From positions 1-16,156 of the forward strand of contig CALGAM010000238.1 in assembly GCA_937951935.1 (NCBI GenBank): a stretch of DNA of 16,156 bases, in the 5' to 3' direction. The translations under genes were made by a program, and so were the position numbers. The DNA is from an uncultured Micromonospora sp. Its GTDB lineage: Bacteria; Actinomycetota; Actinomycetes; Mycobacteriales; Micromonosporaceae. The notes under the pieces were generated by a model that saw nothing but the letters and a program-made list of their open reading frames with translations, had not been told where the DNA came from and did no database searches. Shown here in pieces: positions 6,761-13,799 of the stretch; position 1 is the first letter of the stretch; each line of letters starts with the position of its first letter.

Positions 6761-7909
6761 ATGACGACGATCGCCCGGGTCGAGACCTTTCTCGTCCCGC
6801 CGCGCTGGCTGTTCGTCCGGGTCGAGACCGACGGCGGGCTCGTGGGCTGGGGCGAGGCGACCTGCGAGGGCCGCTCGGAGACCGTCCGGACCGCCATCGA
6901 GCAGCTCAGCGAACTGCTCATCGGCCGGGACGCGCTGCGGATCGAGGACCACTGGCAGGTGCTGACCAAGGGCTCGTTCTACCGGGGTGGGCCGATCCTG
7001 GCCAGCGCGGTCTCCGGAATCGACCAGGCGCTCTGGGACATCGCCGGCCGGCGCTTCGGTGCGCCGGTACACCAACTGCTCGGCGGTCCGGTCCGGGACC
7101 GGATCCGGGTCTACGGTTGGGTCGGTGGCGACGAGCCCGACGAGGTCGCCGACCACGTCGCCGAACAGGTGGCGGCGGGGCTGACCGCGGTGAAGATGAA
7201 CGCCTCCGGCCGGATGAGCCGGATCGCCTCGGTCGCCGAGCTCGACGGGGTGGTCCGGCGGGTCGCCGCCGCCCGGGAGGTGCTCGGCCCGCACCGGGAC
7301 GTCGCGGTCGACTTCCACGGTCGGTTCACCCTGGCCAACGCGCGCCGGGTCGCGCCGCTGCTGGAGCCGTACCGACCGTTCTTCCTCGAAGAACCGGTGG
7401 TGCCGGAGAACTCGCACCTGATCGGCGAGTTCGTGCGCAGTACCAGCATCCCGGTCTCCACCGGGGAACGGCTCTACAGTCGACAGGAGTTCCTGCCGGT
7501 GCTGCAGGCGGGCATCGCGGTCGCCCAGCCGGACCTGTCCCACGCCGGCGGCATCACCGAGGTACGCAAGATCGCCGCGCTCGCGGAGACGTACGACGTA
7601 CAGTTGGCACCACACTGTCCACTGGGGCCGATCGCGCTGGCCGCCTGCCTGCAGGTCGGCTTCGCGACCCCCAACTACCTGATCCAGGAGCAGAGCATCG
7701 GCATCCACTACAACCAGGGCGCCGAGGTGCTCGACTACGTGGTGGACCGGGCGCCGCTGGCCTTCGTCGACGGGCACATCCTCCGGCTCACCGGTCCCGG
7801 CCTCGGCATCGAGATCGACGAGAACGCGGTCCGGCTGGCGGACAAGCGCGGACACCGCTGGCGGGGACCGATCTGGCGGCATCCCGACGGCTCGTTCGCC
7901 GAGTGGTGA
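6761..7909 (+). CDS. dgoD: D-galactonate dehydratase (enolase superfamily)
   Basis: This is a 382-residue enzyme of the mandelate racemase/muconate lactonizing group. DgoD removes water from D-galactonate to give 2-dehydro-3-deoxy-D-galactonate. The N-terminal capping domain (about 1-120) carries VPPRWLFVRVET and HWQVLTKGSFYRGGPILASA, as in DgoD. In the barrel the Mg2+ ligands are D184 (VDFHGR), E210 (FFLEEP) and E236 (STGERLYS). The catalytic bases are H186 and H285 (APHCPLGP), and E310 lies in IQEQSIGIHYNQG. The stretch QPDLSHAGGITEVRKIAAL is the family's most conserved. Spacing of these residues fits known DgoD numbering within one residue. It is the fourth gene of the operon, seven bases after the permease. 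Activity on a close galactonate analogue cannot be excluded. Confidence 0.9.
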   Translation: MTTIARVETFLVPPRWLFVRVETDGGLVGWGEATCEGRSETVRTAIEQLSELLIGRDALRIEDHWQVLTKGSFYRGGPILASAVSGIDQALWDIAGRRFGAPVHQLLGGPVRDRIRVYGWVGGDEPDEVADHVAEQVAAGLTAVKMNASGRMSRIASVAELDGVVRRVAAAREVLGPHRDVAVDFHGRFTLANARRVAPLLEPYRPFFLEEPVVPENSHLIGEFVRSTSIPVSTGERLYSRQEFLPVLQAGIAVAQPDLSHAGGITEVRKIAALAETYDVQLAPHCPLGPIALAACLQVGFATPNYLIQEQSIGIHYNQGAEVLDYVVDRAPLAFVDGHILRLTGPGLGIEIDENAVRLADKRGHRWRGPIWRHPDGSFAEW

Positions 7910-7959
7910 GCCGCCGGCCCCGCGACACCATCCATCAACCCCTCCGAGAAAGGCACGCA

Positions 7960-9189
7960 GTGAAGATCGTCGCCGCGGACGTCATCGTGACCAGTCCGGA
8001 CCGCAACTTCGTCACCCTGAAGATCACCACTGACGAGGGCATCACCGGGCTGGGCGACGGCACCCTCAACGGGCGGGAACTCTCCGTCGCGTCGTACCTG
8101 CGCGACCACGTCGCTCCGCTGCTGATCGGCCGCGACCCACACCGAATCGAGGACACCTGGCAGTTCCTCTACCGCTCGGCGTACTGGCGGCGTGGCCCGG
8201 TGACCATGGCCGCCATCGCCGCCGTCGACGTGGCGCTCTGGGACATCAAGGCCAAGGCCGCCAACATGCCGCTCTACCAGCTCCTCGGCGGGGCGTCCCG
8301 GCACGGGATCATGGCGTACGGGCACGCCTCCGGACGGGACCTCCCGGAGCTGTTCGACTCGATCCGGTACCACCTGGAGCTCGGCTTCCGGTCGATCCGG
8401 GTGCAGACCTCGGTGCCGGGCCTCCGGGCGGTCTACGGCGTCGCCGCCCAGCCGAGCGTGGACGGGAAGCGGTACGACTACGAGCCGGCGCAGCGCACCC
8501 CGCTGCCCGTGGAGGAGGACTGGGACTCCCGCGCGTACCTGCGGCACCTGCCCGGGGTCTTCGAGGCGGTCCGCAACGAGTTCGGCCCCGAGCTGCCGCT
8601 GCTGCACGACGCCCACCACCGGCTGACCCCGATCCAGGCCGCCCGGCTCGGCAAGGCCCTCGAACCGTACGACCTGTTCTGGCTGGAGGACTGCACCCCG
8701 GCCGAGAACCAGGAGGCGCTGCGGCTGGTCCGGCAGCACACCACCACCCCGCTGGCGATCGGCGAGGTCTTCAACACGGTGTGGGACTACCAGACCCTCA
8801 TCCGCGAGCAGCTCATCGACTACGTCCGCTCCTCGGTCACCCACACCGGCGGGATCACCGCGATGCGCAAGCTGCTCGACTACGCGGCGCAGTACCAGAT
8901 CAAGTCCGGAATGCACGGACCGACCGACGTCTCCCCGGTCGGCATGGCGGCGGCGCTCCACCTGGACCTGGCGATCCACAACTTCGGGATCCAGGAGTAC
9001 ATGCGGCACGGCGAGCTGACCAACGAGGTCTTCCGGCAGTCGTTCACCTTCACCGACGGCTACCTGCACCCGGGCGACCAGCCCGGACTCGGTGTCGAGC
9101 TGGACGAGGAGGCCGCCGCCCGCTTCCCGTACGTGCCGGCGTACCTGCCGTACAACCGGCTCAAGGACGGGACCGTCCATGACTGGTGA
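7960..9189 (+). CDS. manD: D-mannonate dehydratase (ManD subgroup, enolase superfamily)
   Basis: This is a 409-residue enolase-superfamily enzyme of the ManD (RspA-like) subgroup. It dehydrates D-mannonate to 2-keto-3-deoxy-D-gluconate; some subgroup members act weakly on D-gluconate instead. Characteristic ManD residues are present: R147 (SIRVQTSVPG), Y159 (AVYGVAAQPS), D217 and H219 (LLHDAHHRL), E243 (WLEDCTP), E269 (AIGEVFN) and H319 (SGMHGPTDVSP). R147 and Y159 match the numbering I recall for characterised ManD, and the rest are shifted by seven. The subgroup loop between 165 and 190 and the C-terminus YNRLKDGTVHDW are also typical. The GTG at 7960 is chosen for GAAAGG at 7947-7952; the frame is open upstream only as a shadow of dgoD. 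It overlaps the kinase gene by 11 bases. High-efficiency mannonate and low-efficiency gluconate members cannot be told apart here with certainty. Confidence 0.88.
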   Translation: MKIVAADVIVTSPDRNFVTLKITTDEGITGLGDGTLNGRELSVASYLRDHVAPLLIGRDPHRIEDTWQFLYRSAYWRRGPVTMAAIAAVDVALWDIKAKAANMPLYQLLGGASRHGIMAYGHASGRDLPELFDSIRYHLELGFRSIRVQTSVPGLRAVYGVAAQPSVDGKRYDYEPAQRTPLPVEEDWDSRAYLRHLPGVFEAVRNEFGPELPLLHDAHHRLTPIQAARLGKALEPYDLFWLEDCTPAENQEALRLVRQHTTTPLAIGEVFNTVWDYQTLIREQLIDYVRSSVTHTGGITAMRKLLDYAAQYQIKSGMHGPTDVSPVGMAAALHLDLAIHNFGIQEYMRHGELTNEVFRQSFTFTDGYLHPGDQPGLGVELDEEAAARFPYVPAYLPYNRLKDGTVHDW

Positions 9190-9769
9190 CGGCACGGCCG
9201 CCGTCGCGCGCCCGACCCGGCACGTCGTGGTGATGGGGGTCTCCGGATCGGGCAAGACCACCGTCGCCCGCGGGATCGCCGCCGCGACCGGGCTCACCTT
9301 CGCCGAGGCGGACGAGTTCCACCCCGCCGACAACGTGGCGCTGATGCGAGCCGGCATCCCCCTCGACGACACCCACCGTTGGCCCTGGCTGCACGACCTG
9401 GCCGCCTGGATGGCCGACCGTGCCGCCGAGGGAACCTCGACCGTGCTGGCCTGCTCGGCGTTGCGGCGCGCCTACCGGGACGTCCTCCGGCAGGGGCCAC
9501 CGAGCCTGGACTTCGTCCTGCTCCACGGCCCCGCGGGGCTGATCCGGGAGCGGATGGCCCGCCGGACCGGGCACTACATGCCGACGAGCCTGCTCGACTC
9601 GCAGCTCGCCACCCTCGAACACCCCGATCCCGACGAGCAGGTCCTCACCCTCGACGTCTCACTGACGCCCGAGGAGCTCGTGGCGGCGGCGATCGCCGGC
9701 CTCGGCCTGGCGGCGTCGGGCGGGACCACCCCGGTCACCGGAGAGACCCGTCGCGCACCCGGCCGGTGA
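9179..9769 (+). CDS. gntK: Gluconokinase, GntK type
   Basis: This 196-residue cytosolic P-loop kinase phosphorylates D-gluconate to 6-phosphogluconate. The Walker A motif GVSGSGKTT is at about 20-28. The gluconate-binding stretch ADEFHPADNVALMRAGIPL starts at about 44 and continues to DDTHRWPWL, where the usual D-R before PWL reads T-H-R. CSALRRAYRDVLR (about 92-104) and GHYMPTSLLDSQLATLEHP (about 131-149) complete the family pattern. It is longer than the usual 160-180 residues because of about 14 extra N-terminal residues and a variable tail. The ATG at 9179 overlaps the end of manD. As the last gene of the operon, it suggests that gluconate is one of the acids used. It is not of the PfkB fold used by 2-keto-3-deoxygluconate kinases. 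Confidence 0.92.
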   Translation: MTGDGTAAVARPTRHVVVMGVSGSGKTTVARGIAAATGLTFAEADEFHPADNVALMRAGIPLDDTHRWPWLHDLAAWMADRAAEGTSTVLACSALRRAYRDVLRQGPPSLDFVLLHGPAGLIRERMARRTGHYMPTSLLDSQLATLEHPDPDEQVLTLDVSLTPEELVAAAIAGLGLAASGGTTPVTGETRRAPGR

Positions 9770-9782
9770 CGGTCGCGGGGCG

Positions 9783-9818
9783 CCGGCCCGGGTGACCGGA
9801 CGCGGTCCCCCGGGCCGG
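9783..9818 (+). terminator. Strong hairpin terminating the sugar-acid operon
   Basis: CCGGCCCGGG (9783-9792) pairs perfectly with CCCGGGCCGG (9809-9818). After one T/C mismatch, GACCG (9794-9798) pairs with CGGTC (9803-9807), closing the tetraloop GACG. It lies 14 bases after the gluconokinase stop and has no T-tract. Confidence 0.65.
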
Positions 9819-9873
9819 TCAGCGCGGCCCGGCACGGTGTGCCGTGTGCTGCCGGTACCGCACCGGCCGCCGG

Positions 9874-9901
9874 TTCCGCCGCGCCGGCCGGGCGATACGC
9901 T
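9874..9901 (+). promoter_or_regulatory. Promoter candidate for the DUF5685 gene
   Basis: TTCCGC (9874-9879) and TACGCT (9896-9901) are separated by 16 bases and resemble -35 and -10 boxes. They lie between the operon terminator and the GTG start at 9937, which would give a leader of about 30 bases. Confidence 0.35.
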
Positions 9902-9936
9902 TCGGCGCGAAGATCGGGACAGCCTGGGGAGGTGAC

Positions 9937-11073
9937 GTGTTCGGGATCGTACGACCGTGCCGGCACCGGATGTGCGACCGGCTGCACACCGCCTGGCTCG
10001 GCCACCTGTGCGGGCTCTGCCTGACCCTGCGCGACGAGCACGGGCACCGGGCCCGGCTCACCACCAACTACGACGGACTGCTGGTCTCCGTACTCCTGGA
10101 AGCGCAGACCGCGGACCCGGTCCGGTACCGGCGGGCGCGGCCCTGCGCGCTCCGCGGCTTCCGACCGGCGACCGTGCTCTCCTCGGCCGACCCGGGCGCC
10201 CGGCTGGCCGCCGCGGTCTCGCTGGTGCTCGCCGCCGGAAAGACGCGTGACCACGTCGCCGACCGCGACGGCGCGCTCCGGGTGGCCTCGATCGCCGCGC
10301 TGGCGACCCGGACCGCCGACCGGTGGGCGACGGCGGGCGCCCGGACCGGTCAGGACCTCGGCTTCGACACGGCGGTGCTGACCGAGGCCGTGGCCCGGCA
10401 GACGACGGTCGAGGAGACGCTCGCCCCCGGCGTGTCCGTGCTGGTGGCCACCGAGCCGACCGAGACCGCGGTCGCCGCCGCCTTCGCCCACACCGCGGTC
10501 CTGGCCGGGATGCCCGGCAACGTCGCTCCTCTGGCCGAGGCCGGCCGCTTCTTCGGCCGCATCGCGCACCTGCTCGACGCGGTGGAGGACTACGCGGAGG
10601 ACGCGGCCCGTGGGGCGTTCAACCCGTTGCGGGCAACGGGAACGGACCTGGCCGAGGCACGCCGGCTCTGCGACGACGCGTACCACGGGCTGCGGTTGGC
10701 CCTGGCCGACGTGGCGCTGCGGGACCGGTCGCTGGTCCGGGCGCTGTTGGACCGGGAGGTGGGATACGCCATCGACCGGACCTTCGCCCTCGCCGCCGCC
10801 CCGGCGGCGGGACCGCGGGCAGGCGACCGTCGCGGGTCCGGTGCCGGTCACGGCACGGACCCCCACACCGCGCCGCCGTCGACGCAGTCGGTGGGACCCC
10901 GGCCCGAGGGTCGCGCCGCCCGGCTGATCATCGGTGGGGCGTGTCTCCTCACCGCCTGCACCTGCGGCATCTGGCACCCCCGCTGGAGCAGCGAGCGCTC
11001 GAAGAAGTTCTGCGACCGCTGCTGGTGTACCCGCGACGCCAGCTGCGACTTCGGCTGCGACTGCTGCTGCTGA
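9937..11073 (+). CDS. DUF5685-type protein with cysteine-rich C-terminus, function unknown
   Basis: This 378-residue protein resembles what I know as the DUF5685 family. The start FGIVRPCRHRMC, then HLCGLCLTLRDEHG (about 23-36), TTNYDGLLVSVLLEA (42-56) and FFGRIAHLLDAVEDYAED (205-222) followed by GAFNPL are its typical landmarks. The rest of residues 1-290 is mainly helical. The D214/E217-D218/E221-D222 cluster recalls Asp-rich motifs of all-helical isoprenoid synthases, but that is only a resemblance. A Pro/Gly-rich linker (290-325) is followed by a hydrophobic stretch (LIIGGACLLTACTC) and a tail with 11 Cys among the last 43 residues, ending CDCCC. That tail could bind metal, carry lipid or form disulfides. 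The GTG at 9937 follows GGGGAGG (9926-9932). It appears to stand alone, with its own promoter. No function is assigned. Confidence 0.75.
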   Translation: MFGIVRPCRHRMCDRLHTAWLGHLCGLCLTLRDEHGHRARLTTNYDGLLVSVLLEAQTADPVRYRRARPCALRGFRPATVLSSADPGARLAAAVSLVLAAGKTRDHVADRDGALRVASIAALATRTADRWATAGARTGQDLGFDTAVLTEAVARQTTVEETLAPGVSVLVATEPTETAVAAAFAHTAVLAGMPGNVAPLAEAGRFFGRIAHLLDAVEDYAEDAARGAFNPLRATGTDLAEARRLCDDAYHGLRLALADVALRDRSLVRALLDREVGYAIDRTFALAAAPAAGPRAGDRRGSGAGHGTDPHTAPPSTQSVGPRPEGRAARLIIGGACLLTACTCGIWHPRWSSERSKKFCDRCWCTRDASCDFGCDCCC

Positions 11074-11080
11074 GGCCGCG

Positions 11081-11102
11081 CCGGATCCGCCCGCCGATCC
11101 GG
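11081..11102. terminator. Hairpin between convergent genes
   Basis: CCGGATC (11081-11087) pairs with GATCCGG (11096-11102) around an 8-base loop, starting seven bases after the DUF5685 stop. The esterase gene ends at 11162 from the other side. There is no T-tract. Confidence 0.35.
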
Positions 11103-11161
11103 GCCCCGTCCTCCCGCGCCCTGCGCGCCGGCGGACGCGGGGGGCGGTGGCCCGTGGGGGG

Positions 11162-12427
11162 TCAGCCCACGGTGACCGTCCCGTCGCCGGAGCGGACGCA
11201 GGCGACCGCCCGGTGCGGTGTGACCGCCGCGCCCGCCAGGCACCGCCCCAGCACGGCGTGTCCGGCGGCGTTCGGGTGCCACGACTCCTGGCAGGTCTGG
11301 AAGTACGTCACGCAGGTGTTGGCGAGCCGCTGGATGGCGATCTTGTCGTATCCGGAGAGGCTGGTTACGGGGACGCCGGTGGGACCGTTCTGGAGGCGGA
11401 TCGGGGTGGCGAGGGCGCCGCTCGGGCTGCTCGCCGTCTCGCAGAGCCGGGCGCCGTCGAAGGCCCGCTGGACGTTGAGGTAGACCAGGTCCACATTGGG
11501 GAACTCGCTGCGCATCGTGCTGTGGACCGACTGCACCAGCGTGCCGAGGCCCGCGGAGAAGAGGTGTCCCGCCGCGAGGCTGGCCCGGTGCACCGGGCAT
11601 CCCGCCGCGTACCGCTCGGCTCCGAGCGCCCGGAACTTGTCGCGGCTGTCGTCGCGGCCGTCCTCCTCGTGGAACGGTGCCGCGAAGTCGAGCGGCAGTG
11701 GGTTGGTGTAGTCCTGGAGCACGACCCGGTGCTGGCCGTCGGCGTCGATCTCGGCGAGCGTGGCCAGCAGCTGCCGGACCGCCGCGGTGGTCTCGGCGGT
11801 CGCCGCCGCGAGCTGGGCCGGGGTGGCGAGGTCACCGGCGGCACACGGCGCCTGCTCGACGGGGCCGTTCAGGTAGGCCCAGAACTCCCACCAGCCGGTC
11901 CAGGCGTCGGCGATGAACCGGTTGGCGCACTTGGAGGCGACGTCGCCGAAGGTGAACGAGCTGTTGTTGGAGCCGAGCCCGACCAGCACCAGGTCGATGT
12001 CGTGGGTCCGCGCCACCGCCCGGAGCTGGTCGAGCTGCGCGGACACCGCCCGGCCCCTGGCCCGGCCCGCCGAGGCGTTGACGATGTCGTACGGCTGCCC
12101 ACCGGAGCAGGCGAGGTTGAACCGCGCCTGGATGCCGGGGAGGTCCGCCTGGAACAGCGAGGCGTTCGCCGAGCGATGGCAGAAGAACGCGTTGCTGTTC
12201 GGCGCGGACCAGCCGGGAAAGCTCTGCGCCGTGCCGTTGATGTCGACGACCGGCAGGTACGCCCCGGCGCCCTCACCGCTGACGACGCTGTCTCCCAGCG
12301 CGACCGCGGCGGTGGGCAGGCTCGCCGCTGCGGGTTCCCCGGTCGTACCGGTGACCGCGGCGGTGGCGCCGAGACCGAGGCTGAGCGCCAGCACGGCGGC
12401 TGACGCGGGACGACGGAATCCGAGCAC
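11162..12427 (-). CDS. Secreted SGNH/GDSL-family esterase or lipase
   Basis: This is a 421-residue exported hydrolase. A signal peptide (MLGFRRP, a hydrophobic core about 10-25, then an Ala-rich region) precedes the mature enzyme, which starts near residue 36. Block I is ALGDSVVSGEG with the nucleophile Ser47. Block III is probably GLGSNNSSF, with the oxyanion Asn. Block V is ESWHPNAAGH near the C-terminus with the catalytic His. Nine or so cysteines suggest several disulfides, as in actinomycete secreted SGNH enzymes. I chose the GTG at 12427 because GGGGG precedes it at fitting spacing and the signal peptide then begins normally. An in-frame ATG at 12484 would overlap the proposed -10 box and would put 19 odd residues before the signal. 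The substrate (acyl or acetyl ester, lipid or polysaccharide) is not deducible. Confidence 0.85.
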   Translation of the reverse strand: MLGFRRPASAAVLALSLGLGATAAVTGTTGEPAAASLPTAAVALGDSVVSGEGAGAYLPVVDINGTAQSFPGWSAPNSNAFFCHRSANASLFQADLPGIQARFNLACSGGQPYDIVNASAGRARGRAVSAQLDQLRAVARTHDIDLVLVGLGSNNSSFTFGDVASKCANRFIADAWTGWWEFWAYLNGPVEQAPCAAGDLATPAQLAAATAETTAAVRQLLATLAEIDADGQHRVVLQDYTNPLPLDFAAPFHEEDGRDDSRDKFRALGAERYAAGCPVHRASLAAGHLFSAGLGTLVQSVHSTMRSEFPNVDLVYLNVQRAFDGARLCETASSPSGALATPIRLQNGPTGVPVTSLSGYDKIAIQRLANTCVTYFQTCQESWHPNAAGHAVLGRCLAGAAVTPHRAVACVRSGDGTVTVG

Positions 12428-12454
12428 CTGACGACCCCCAGGGGTGACGGATAG

Positions 12455-12471
12455 AAGGATCGAAGATCCTT
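12455..12471 (-). promoter_or_regulatory. Perfect hairpin in the esterase leader
   Basis: AAGGATC (12455-12461) and GATCCTT (12465-12471) form a 7-bp hairpin with a 3-base loop. It sits in the proposed 5' untranslated region of the esterase gene, just downstream of the predicted start site. It is AT-richer than its surroundings and could be a regulator site or a leader structure. Confidence 0.4.
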
Positions 12472-12482
12472 CACGCCGGGTC

Positions 12483-12512
12483 ATCCCACCACGCCCCCGG
12501 CCCGCCGGTCAA
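12483..12512 (-). promoter_or_regulatory. Promoter candidate for the SGNH esterase gene
   Basis: On the minus strand TTGACC (12512-12507) and TGGGAT (12488-12483) are 18 bases apart. The -35 box is very good and the -10 box weak. The start site would be near 12476, about 50 bases before the GTG at 12427. Confidence 0.45.
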
Positions 12513-12531
12513 CGGGGCGCCCCACCACGGC

Positions 12532-12561
12532 CGCCCGGCGGCGAGGACCGGCCGCCGGGCG
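12532..12561 (-). terminator. Terminator hairpin after the ARPP-type gene
   Basis: CGCCCGGCGGC (12532-12542) pairs perfectly over 11 bp with GCCGCCGGGCG (12551-12561) around an 8-base loop. On the minus strand it begins 53 bases after the stop of the ARPP-type gene and lies before the esterase promoter. Confidence 0.55.
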
Positions 12562-12614
12562 AGGAGCGGCGACGTCGCGTGGCGTGTGACAGCCGTGGAG
12601 CGGGTACCGTCCGG

Positions 12615-13799
12615 TCAGCGTGACCGCCGCAGCCGCCGGTCACGCTCGCGCGCCGCACGGCGGGCCGCGTCGATGATCTCCGGACGGAGCAGGTTTCCGA
12701 AGCCGGCCCGGTCGAGCCGCCGGACGAGCGACTCCCGGTCGGTGCCGAGCGCGCCGGCGGTGGCGTCCAGGTTCCAGTCGTGCGCGGCGAGCCGGGAGAG
12801 CAGGTATCCCCGGCGCACCTGCGCCGCGGAGAGCCGGAACGTCTTCAGGTACGCCAGCCGCCCGGCCTCGTCGGTGATCGTCTCGCCGATGTGGTTCTCC
12901 TGCCGCGGATCGAAGTCGGGCAGGAACCGGGCAAGGGTGAACCGACCCATCCGGTACACCGGCGTGCTGGTCGTCGGTCGCGCGCCGAACAGGCCCTCGG
13001 CCATGCTCAGGGCGAACGCCGACCAGGCGGCCCGGATCCGGGCGGCCTCGGCCCGCAGGTCCGCGACGCGGGTCACCCGCTCGGCGTCGATCTCGACGTG
13101 GAACTCGGCCACCGCCGGGTACAGGTGGGCGTGGTGGTACACCAACTCGCCGAAGAGGTCCAGCAGCAGCGTCGGGTGCAGGACCCGGTAGTCGTCGGGA
13201 TGCGGCACGACGAGAGCCGCGGCGAGCGCGTCGGCGACATAGAGCAGCATGCCGCACTGTCCCGGATGGATCTCGAAGACCCGCAGCGCGTCCGCCAGTC
13301 CGGCGACCTCGGCGCCGGTGTACGCCTGCCCGGCCCACGGCGAGAGGCCTCGGTTCACGGCCCGCCGGTTCCACTCCTCCCAGACGACCGACGGTCCGCC
13401 ACAGTGGAGGGCGAGGTAACCCTCCAGGGCCAGGTGCAGCGGCAGGAAGCGCAGCCGGTTCCGCTCCTTTCGGCGGGTCGTCCGACGCGGAAGGTGCAGC
13501 CCGACGCCGGCGGGTCGGCCCCGGGCCGGGTCGGTCAGCTGGGTGCCGTACGCCGCGACCGGGCCGCCGTCGGAGGTCCAGCTGGCCACGAAGGCGTGCG
13601 GGACGTACGCGACGTGGCCGGTCCGGGGGCCGGGCACCGCCACGGTCGGGTCGTCCGGGTCGTGCAGCCGGGCGTGCAGGCGGAGATCGGTGATGGGAGC
13701 GTCGCGCAGCAGCGGCACCAGTCGGACGGCGCCCCAGCGCTGACCCGGTCCGGCGGTCAGCCCGGTGAGGTTCCACCCGTCCCACGTCACGGCCCTCAC
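12615..13799 (-). CDS. ARPP-type domain protein with Fis-like HTH, RNA-repair-associated (probable)
   Basis: This is a 394-residue protein that I recognise as an ARPP-type (probably ARPP-2) domain protein, a family described by genomic association with RNA-repair and Ro/TROVE loci. Landmarks are RWGAVRLVPLLRDAPI (about 21-36), HVAYVPHAFVASWTSDG (62-78), LRFLPLHLALEGYLALHCGG (116-135), LRVFEIHPGQCGMLLYVADA (172-191) and YRMGRFTLARFLP (282-294). The C-terminus (about 322-371) contains a Fis-type helix-turn-helix: RLAAHDWNLDATAGALGTDR, then SLVRRLDRAGFGNLL. It starts at a GTG overlapping the previous stop by four bases (13796-13799), so it is translationally coupled to the TROVE/vWA gene. The frame is open much further upstream, but that part is only a shadow of that gene. 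Biochemical activity is unknown. The domain name rests on memory of the family. Confidence 0.65.
   Translation of the reverse strand: MRAVTWDGWNLTGLTAGPGQRWGAVRLVPLLRDAPITDLRLHARLHDPDDPTVAVPGPRTGHVAYVPHAFVASWTSDGGPVAAYGTQLTDPARGRPAGVGLHLPRRTTRRKERNRLRFLPLHLALEGYLALHCGGPSVVWEEWNRRAVNRGLSPWAGQAYTGAEVAGLADALRVFEIHPGQCGMLLYVADALAAALVVPHPDDYRVLHPTLLLDLFGELVYHHAHLYPAVAEFHVEIDAERVTRVADLRAEAARIRAAWSAFALSMAEGLFGARPTTSTPVYRMGRFTLARFLPDFDPRQENHIGETITDEAGRLAYLKTFRLSAAQVRRGYLLSRLAAHDWNLDATAGALGTDRESLVRRLDRAGFGNLLRPEIIDAARRAARERDRRLRRSR

Noticed and set aside
7735..9372. 545-residue minus-strand open frame opposite manD
   Set aside because: It has no motifs, and the plus strand carries all ManD catalytic residues.
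9574..10977. 467-residue minus-strand open frame opposite gntK and the DUF5685 gene
   Set aside because: Arg/Gly-rich product spanning the terminator and promoter of the plus-strand genes; a shadow frame.
10934..12403. 489-residue plus-strand open frame opposite the esterase
   Set aside because: Antisense to a gene with clear SGNH blocks and signal peptide; its own product has no fold signature.
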